Shown here: in pieces, positions 59,701 through 64,000 of the stretch
How the letters are laid out: the number at the start of each line of letters is the position of its first letter
How positions within the stretch are numbered: the first letter of the stretch is position 1
NCBI RefSeq assembly: GCF_032248695.1
Contig: NZ_JAVHXC010000003.1
Span: 558,001 to 622,000, forward strand
Source: Dietzia sp032248695
GTDB lineage: Bacteria > Actinomycetota > Actinomycetes > Mycobacteriales > Mycobacteriaceae
DNA: 64,000 nucleotides
Direction: 5' to 3'
Translations under genes and position numbers: made by a program
Notes under the pieces: generated by a model
The model's input: only the letters and a program-made list of their open reading frames with translations
The model's database searches: none
Told to the model about the DNA's origin: nothing

Positions 59701-60225
59701 GACGCCCGCGTCCAGCATGTCGTCGACGGCCCGCGCGAGGTTGCCCGACCGCTGCGCCGCCGGGCCGCTGCCGAACAGGACCATGGCGCACTCCTGCCAC
59801 AGGGCCTCGACGGCCGTGGCCTCGGCGGTGTCCTGTTGAGCGGTGACCCGCGGCGGGATGCCCGCCTCGAGAGGGTTCTCCGCCAGCAGGCGCAGGGCGA
59901 AGGAGTGGAGGGTGCCGATCGCGGCCGTGTCGAGCCCGGAGAGGGCGGCATCCGCGCGGTCGTCGCCCGCGGCCCGTTGTTCCACCAGATGCACCCGGAG
60001 GCGGTCCCGCAGCTCGGCGGCCGCCTTCTCGGTGAACGTGATCGCGGCGATCCGGTCGACGGGGACCGCGTCGTCCAGCAGCAACGTGCTGAGACGGCGG
60101 ACCAGGGCGTGGGTCTTGCCGGTCCCGGCCCCCGCCTCCACGAACAGCGTCGCGGACGTATCGGTCTCGACGCGGTCGCGGGCGGCCTGATCGGGCAGCT
60201 CGCTCGTGTGCGTGAGCTGGCTCAT
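56776..60225 (-). CDS. UvrD-family helicase-nuclease, AddA/RecB-like
   Basis: 1149 residues. Helicase motifs: Q-motif near DQAARDRVETD, Walker A EAGAGTGKTHAL (31-38 core), motif Ia ITFTEKAAAELRDRL, Walker B ILIDEFQDTDPIQ, GDPKQSIYRFRRAD and later TIHASKGLEYPMVILAGM and YVATTRAESRL. The C-terminal PD-(D/E)XK nuclease has DGVVDLVVQEDDGSLSIVDYKTDV with the catalytic Asp and the DYKT Lys. This is the motor/nuclease subunit of an AddAB-type DNA end-processing enzyme. Its ATG overlaps the stop of the partner gene upstream (ATGA). It may act in double-strand-break repair, in addition to other RecBCD/AdnAB-type enzymes elsewhere. Confidence 0.92.
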   Translation of the reverse strand: MSQLTHTSELPDQAARDRVETDTSATLFVEAGAGTGKTHALVRRLSTLLLDDAVPVDRIAAITFTEKAAAELRDRLRVHLVEQRAAGDDRADAALSGLDTAAIGTLHSFALRLLAENPLEAGIPPRVTAQQDTAEATAVEALWQECAMVLFGSGPAAQRSGNLARAVDDMLDAGVSTRAFREVVEALHRDWDRLPTEPLYTGPPELPASPDLAEVITAVGSIVGWRDSCQDEADLMYQTLGQHQEWLEGLEAATTDPSASPTWVELLAEPIGVGRGGKAANWGGKEALDSIKEEIRQLPGVCGEILSAHWRPRIAVVLDALIPVVLRHANDRRRHGTLQFHDQLVLARELLRVPEVRERVRSRYRRILIDEFQDTDPIQLDLAELLTTAPGGAGPEPGRLFTVGDPKQSIYRFRRADIATYLRARGGDGGESGVEIARLSTNFRCSRAVLDWVNDVFSEVLTASESVQPEYRALEAPPSRPPHDPVHGPRPFVFRTGDVPPDCPPEASDDQTRHWTEAADVARVIATAIREQWTHEAKDGTHTPLRLGDIAILLPSRGSLPMIETCLDRAGIDFRTEASSIVYGTPEIRDLLLAVRAVANAADEASLVGALRSPLFGCGDDDLLRWRAGGGTWAPGAPAPDELASSPVAEAMHYLSELGRRTRRPGELLEKLVHDRMVFETVAESPRRRDLWRRIRFVIEHAWQWEESATDPARADLRDYADWALALTAEDARVPEAAIPEIGVDAVRITTIHASKGLEYPMVILAGMSRKWPDDRSRLLWTHDDPPRPAASFSKIVRDPAFSRAAAREAEHSLAERIRLLYVATTRAESRLAVSGHGYVLTQKKTPRKLWGSLLGSAVEEPDAPPLVAFGENLLESAAVPAVDVPDDAEWARRSREISERSAERAGWSATRIVHPDAQADASDDEAEGARTSSLPRRLAAALRERFAPAPTRPEELPPAPRTTPVAAGPDVGTAVHHLAEHTDLSRLLGPTADPDSAMAAWERWAADQLAGLGLAGDLRGSRNPEAVAEMVAVARTALTSAPVRRAASRTHWAELPVAGALSTAEGTTVAVDGVVDLVVQEDDGSLSIVDYKTDVAVTTETVDEYLLQLCAYAELLANSTGMTVSRIELVFCRGPRPTIVARELIPVA

Positions 60226-63179
60226 GAGGAGGCCTCCGCTTCCGAATCGGTGGGGACGGCGCCGAGCAGGCCGACGAACGCGGGATGTGAGGACACCGGC
60301 TCGTGCTGCGAGAGTCGCTCCCACGCCTGGTCGAGGTCGGTTCCGCCGAGGAGGTTCGCCAGGTCCCGCGAGGAACCGCGGCCGCCCTTGAGCGGGAACC
60401 ATCCTCGTTGCAGGGCGTCGACCAGGTGGCCGACGTTGTCGCGGACCCGGTCCAGCAGGTCGACGGTGATGTCGAGGGCGATCTGCTCGAACTCCCCCCG
60501 CTCGGTGCAGTACCAGTACCGCACCTCGCTCACGGGCATCTGACCGGCGCTCGCCGCGGCCACGGCGTAGAGCGGCAGCTGGAACCGTGTGCCGGCGAGG
60601 GTCGGGTTCTCCTCGGTGGGGCGATCATCCGCACCGGGGGGCTTGCCGGTCTTGTAGTCGGTGACACGTTGAGTGCCCCCGCGGACGTCGAGCCGGTCGA
60701 TCGACCCCGCCAGCAGCACGGTCGCGCCACCCGCGGAGGTGGGGACCTCGAACGGCACGTCGACGACGGCGCCCTCCGGCCCCGGGCGCCCGAACGGCAG
60801 CTCGGTCGCGGACGGCTGCCACCCGGCGTGGTGGTCCGCGCTGTCCTCGGCGAACCACCGTTCGAGTTCGGCGGCGAGCAGGATCTCCCGGCGGCGCCAC
60901 AGGGACGCGACCAGCCCGGGGGACTCGGCGACAGCGGCCTCACACTCCTGGTGGAGGGCCTTCATGAGGAGCTCCCTGTCGGGACCGGACCCGGTCGCGA
61001 TGCGGTCCGAGACGTAGCGCTGCAGGATCGAGTGCACCAGGTCGCCGTACTCGCGCAGATCCATCTCGATGTCCGCCGCCGGGTCCTCGAGCGTTCTCAC
61101 CCGGAGCACCGTGGTGAGGAAGAACAGGTACGGACTCTGCGCCCAGTCCTCGAGCCGGGTCGGCGAGATCGGCTGGTCGAGGACGGTGAGCAGGTCGGCC
61201 GCCGACGAGACGTCGCCGGTGAACCGGGTGAACCGTCCGTGGCGACGGTCGAGACGCATCTCGTGGGCGCGCAGGAGCAGGGTGGGGCTGTCCGGGCGGG
61301 GCCGCCATCCGTGCGCGGCGAGCTGCCGGAGGCGCAGCTCGGTGAGGGTGGCCGGCTCGGCACCGAGCGACGGGGGCGGTGTGAGGACCCCGTCGACGAA
61401 CGACGGCACCGCGATGACCGCCGGGCACCCGGCCACGTCCTCCTGCCACCGGGTGGCGTGGACGGTGACGCCGGCGAGGCGGGACAGGGTGGGCAGCAGC
61501 CAGCGGGACGGGATGCGGTCGCCGCCGCCCCGCATCGAACCACGGGGGAAGGAGCACAACCGGTACCCGCTCCCCGCGGCCAGTGCCAGCTGGAGGACGC
61601 GGTAGCGCTCGTCGAGCATCTCGGCCGAGGGCGGCTCGACCGCGCCCTCGGGCAGGAGCGGATCGGGCTTGTGGAGCACGGGCAGGAGACCTTCGGCCAT
61701 GCCGACCACGCACACGGTGTCGAGGTCCCGCCCGACCGCGTCGTCGACAGGCCCGAGGGCGACCCCGGCCCCCTCCTCGCCGACCCGGTCGGTGACCTGG
61801 TCCAGGCGGGCGGTCACGGCGGACATGACCCGAGCCCGCGTGATCGCCGGCCCGATCGAGTCGAGGTCGGCGAGGGAGGCGAGGACCGAGAGCACGGCCC
61901 CGCGTTCCGGGCCCGGCCGGAAGACCGCGCCGACCAGCCCGCTCACGGCGTCCGCGGCCTCGGACCAGGTGCGGGCGGCGCCCACCGCGCCGAGAGTCGC
62001 CCGGACGAGGCCGATCAACCGCACCAGGGCCGCAGCCGCGGCACGCTCCGACTCGGCGAACGCCTCCGGCTCCTCGCGCAGGCGGTCGGCCAGCCGGTCC
62101 CAGTCGCCCCCGCCGATCACCGGGAAGCGGGTCCGGGTGAAGATCTCGAGGCGCCGGGAGGAGACCGACGCCCCCGCGTCGTCGAGCGGCATGACGGCCC
62201 CCTCCGCCACGATCGACAGGAGTTCCGCGCGGGGGAGCGTCTCGGCGTCCAGACCCAGCAGCCTGACGAGCGACCGGCCGGCGGGGGTGTGCCCCAGCCC
62301 GGAGTCGGACGGGCCGTGAACGGCGATCCCGGCCTCGGCGATCGCGCGGTGGAGCAGACGCAGGTAGGGGTCGGGGGAGGGGTAGTAGACGCCGATCCGG
62401 TGCCCGGGTACCCCGGCGGACAGGCGGGAGCGGACGAAGCGGACCACGGCCCGCACCTCGTCGTCCGAATCCGACGCGTGCAGCACATGGGTGCCGGTGA
62501 CCGCGTCGACCCCGGCGGGCTCCGCAGCCGAGGCGAGGTGGTCCGATCCCGTCCCGGGGACGGGCGTCACCCCGCGCTCCTCCAGCGCCGCCCGGAGCCG
62601 ACGCTCGACGGCGGTCCCCCGCAGCGGCGCGGCGAGGACGATCCTCCCGAGCGCGTCGAGCCGCTCGAGCGCCGTGGTCACCGCCTCGAAGCGTGTGTAG
62701 TAGGCGGAGGCGGTCGCGGCGTGTGCCTCGCCGGCCAGGCGCAGCACCTCCCCGTGCAGCGGGGTCTCCGGGACGACCGACCCGGGCTCCACCGTGCCCA
62801 GGCGTAGGCACGCCCGCGCGACCGCCTCTCCGGTGACGGGTTCGGCGGCCACGGACGCCAGCGCCCCGGGGTCCACGTCGAGTGCCCTGTCCACCGCGGC
62901 GGACAGGATCGGGAAGGGCAGCGGTGCCCTCGGCGCCAGGGCGGGCGCCGCCAGCTCGTCGATCACCTGCGACGCCGTCCGTACCGCGACGTTGACCGCC
63001 CCGCCCGACAGCGCCAGCGCGCGGACGAGGTCCCGCGCCGCACCGAACGACGGGACGAGCACGGTGATCCGACCGAGGGGGTCTGCACCGCGGAGACGGT
63101 GGACCTCGGCGGCGAGGACGCTGGGGTGGGCCTGGGATCGGGTCACACCGACATGGTGCCGCACGGGTACGACAGACAC
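60222..63179 (-). CDS. PD-(D/E)XK nuclease, AddB-like partner subunit
   Basis: 985 residues from a GTG at 63179 (other GTG starts at 63164 and 63147 are possible). The N-terminal part has a helicase-like fold without a Walker A: where GxGKT would be, the sequence reads VLVPSFGAARDLVRAL, as in AddB. The C-terminal nuclease has GSIDRLDVRGGTQRVTDYKTGKPPGADD and downstream RFQLPLYAVAAA, the RecB-nuclease signature. The iron-sulfur cysteines of classical AddB were not confirmed. First gene of the pair with the AddA-like helicase-nuclease, overlapping by 4 bases. Expected to form the heterodimer that resects DNA ends. Confidence 0.88.
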   Translation of the reverse strand: MSVVPVRHHVGVTRSQAHPSVLAAEVHRLRGADPLGRITVLVPSFGAARDLVRALALSGGAVNVAVRTASQVIDELAAPALAPRAPLPFPILSAAVDRALDVDPGALASVAAEPVTGEAVARACLRLGTVEPGSVVPETPLHGEVLRLAGEAHAATASAYYTRFEAVTTALERLDALGRIVLAAPLRGTAVERRLRAALEERGVTPVPGTGSDHLASAAEPAGVDAVTGTHVLHASDSDDEVRAVVRFVRSRLSAGVPGHRIGVYYPSPDPYLRLLHRAIAEAGIAVHGPSDSGLGHTPAGRSLVRLLGLDAETLPRAELLSIVAEGAVMPLDDAGASVSSRRLEIFTRTRFPVIGGGDWDRLADRLREEPEAFAESERAAAAALVRLIGLVRATLGAVGAARTWSEAADAVSGLVGAVFRPGPERGAVLSVLASLADLDSIGPAITRARVMSAVTARLDQVTDRVGEEGAGVALGPVDDAVGRDLDTVCVVGMAEGLLPVLHKPDPLLPEGAVEPPSAEMLDERYRVLQLALAAGSGYRLCSFPRGSMRGGGDRIPSRWLLPTLSRLAGVTVHATRWQEDVAGCPAVIAVPSFVDGVLTPPPSLGAEPATLTELRLRQLAAHGWRPRPDSPTLLLRAHEMRLDRRHGRFTRFTGDVSSAADLLTVLDQPISPTRLEDWAQSPYLFFLTTVLRVRTLEDPAADIEMDLREYGDLVHSILQRYVSDRIATGSGPDRELLMKALHQECEAAVAESPGLVASLWRRREILLAAELERWFAEDSADHHAGWQPSATELPFGRPGPEGAVVDVPFEVPTSAGGATVLLAGSIDRLDVRGGTQRVTDYKTGKPPGADDRPTEENPTLAGTRFQLPLYAVAAASAGQMPVSEVRYWYCTERGEFEQIALDITVDLLDRVRDNVGHLVDALQRGWFPLKGGRGSSRDLANLLGGTDLDQAWERLSQHEPVSSHPAFVGLLGAVPTDSEAEASS

Positions 63180-63276
63180 GGTCCGGGCGGTGCGTCATAA
63201 CGCCATGACGTGTCGGACACTGCTGCTAGCGTCCGGTCGTACCGGCCCGGGAGGGGTCGCGACGGTGGGGGTTCAG

Positions 63277-63930
63277 ATGACGAACGGCGGGCAGTGGGGG
63301 CCGGCGCCCGGGTATCAGCCGCAGGCGCAGCGCGGTGGCTCCGCCGTGGTGCTGGCAGTCGTCGCCGTACTGACGATCCTCGCGATCGCGCTGCTGGGCG
63401 TGATCGTCTACCTCGTCCTCCGCCCGGGCGGACCATCCGGCGACGGGCCGGACGGCGTCGCGGCGCAGGCCTCGTCGTCGTCGCCGTCATCACCGTCGAC
63501 CGAGCCCCCACCGCCCCCGGCGACCGAGACGGCCTACACCACCGTGCCGCCCCGCGAGACGGTCACCGTGACCCGCGAGGCGCCCGCGCCCCGGATCCCG
63601 CGCGGCGGCGGACAACCGGCCGGCGCCGACTCCTCCGGGTGGCTCGCGGACCGGGCGGCCCGCTGCAACGCGGGCGACCCGGCCGCCATGATCGGGCGCA
63701 CCACCCAGGCGTCGTTCTCCATCTGCGTCAACCCCGCCAACGGCCGCTATTACTACCGCGGCTCGTCCGGCGGGGCGGGGGTGGAGATCGACGATCCCAC
63801 GGTCACCGGATCCCGGGCCGTGGTCACCAACAACGACGTCCTGTACTCGATCGACTCGTCGGGGATGAGCATCTACCAGGGAGGAGACCTCATCTCGAGC
63901 CAACCGATGCTCGTCTTCTGGAACGGGTGA
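63277..63930 (+). CDS. Single-pass membrane protein with extracytoplasmic domain
   Basis: 217 residues. A short cytoplasmic start is followed by one helix, SAVVLAVVAVLTILAIALLGVIVYLVL (about 22-48), a Ser/Pro/Thr-rich linker (about 50-115) and a C-terminal extracytoplasmic domain of about 90 residues. Two cysteines (ARCNAGD and FSICVNP) probably form a disulfide. The domain pattern (ICVNPANGRYYYRGSSGGAGVEIDDPTVTGSRAVVTNNDVLYSI) is like extracellular domains attached to actinobacterial Ser/Thr kinases and related membrane proteins. The ATG is preceded by GGGGG. It is divergent from the AddB-like gene. Function unknown. Confidence 0.78.
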   Translation: MTNGGQWGPAPGYQPQAQRGGSAVVLAVVAVLTILAIALLGVIVYLVLRPGGPSGDGPDGVAAQASSSSPSSPSTEPPPPPATETAYTTVPPRETVTVTREAPAPRIPRGGGQPAGADSSGWLADRAARCNAGDPAAMIGRTTQASFSICVNPANGRYYYRGSSGGAGVEIDDPTVTGSRAVVTNNDVLYSIDSSGMSIYQGGDLISSQPMLVFWNG

Positions 63931-64000
63931 GGCGCCCCGGGACACACGCCGGGGACCGCCCGCCAGGCCCCCGTTTTCCTCTTCGCCTCCGGTTCGGCTA

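Noticed and set aside
60303..62807. A long plus-strand frame across the AddB-like gene
   Set aside because: Antisense shadow; no motif, improbable composition.

Overview
The window is high-GC actinobacterial chromosomal DNA, probably from a mycolic-acid actinobacterium (Dietzia, Gordonia or Rhodococcus type). The genus is inference. It rests on a KshA-type Rieske oxygenase, HsaA/HsaB/HsaD-like ring-degradation enzymes, a FadD17-like acyl-CoA synthetase, a stand-alone maltokinase N-cap protein, an MptpB-type phosphatase and PEP carboxylase. Many genes overlap by 4 bases (ATGA or GTGA). At least fifteen genes have a TANNNT -10 box only 6-8 bases before the start codon, which suggests leaderless mRNAs.

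Layout. 1-5.5 kb: a plus-strand catabolic operon with a metal-dependent cyclase (cut by the left edge), a VOC protein, a Baeyer-Villiger monooxygenase, an unknown protein, an NAD-dependent epimerase and an HSL-type esterase; this set would turn a ketone into an ester and hydrolyse it. 5.5-10.8 kb: an epoxide-hydrolase-like enzyme, the large catalase KatE, an AI-2E-type permease and an SRPBCC protein. 10.8-17.7 kb: a second catabolic block with a KshA-like oxygenase, a SnoaL-like protein, an HsaA-like hydroxylase, an SDR, an IclR regulator, an HsaB-like flavin reductase and a meta-cleavage-product hydrolase. No two-domain extradiol dioxygenase (HsaC) is present in the window. 17.7-19.8 kb: a secreted protein, a maltokinase N-cap protein and YceI. 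19.9-24.8 kb: a minus-strand operon of flavin monooxygenase, TetR and hydrolase, divergent from two SDR genes across a palindromic operator. 24.8-34.7 kb: mostly housekeeping and accessory genes, including an LLM oxidoreductase, a thiamine-binding protein, a secreted lipase, an ECF sigma factor-Ogt-LysE operon, an MFS permease, ppc and a DUF4870 protein.

About 34.8-50.7 kb looks like a lower-GC accessory island. It holds many unrecognised proteins, a lone small serine recombinase, the RNA-repair pair Pnkp-Hen1 and two pairs of paralogous small membrane or secreted proteins. Its right edge carries a 28-bp dif-like XerCD site at 50712-50739. From 51 kb onward typical GC-rich genes resume: a secreted beta-propeller protein, a FadD17-like ligase, a PTP, a small membrane protein, a GyrA-tower-like protein, an AddA/AddB-like helicase-nuclease pair and a membrane-anchored extracytoplasmic protein.

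The most interesting items are the dif-like site at the island edge, the Pnkp-Hen1 cassette and its unknown neighbours, a 68-bp palindromic element inserted in frame in a LysE-family gene, a sharp TetR-type operator, and the frequency of leaderless-type promoters. All functional assignments come from reading motifs; no database search was run.
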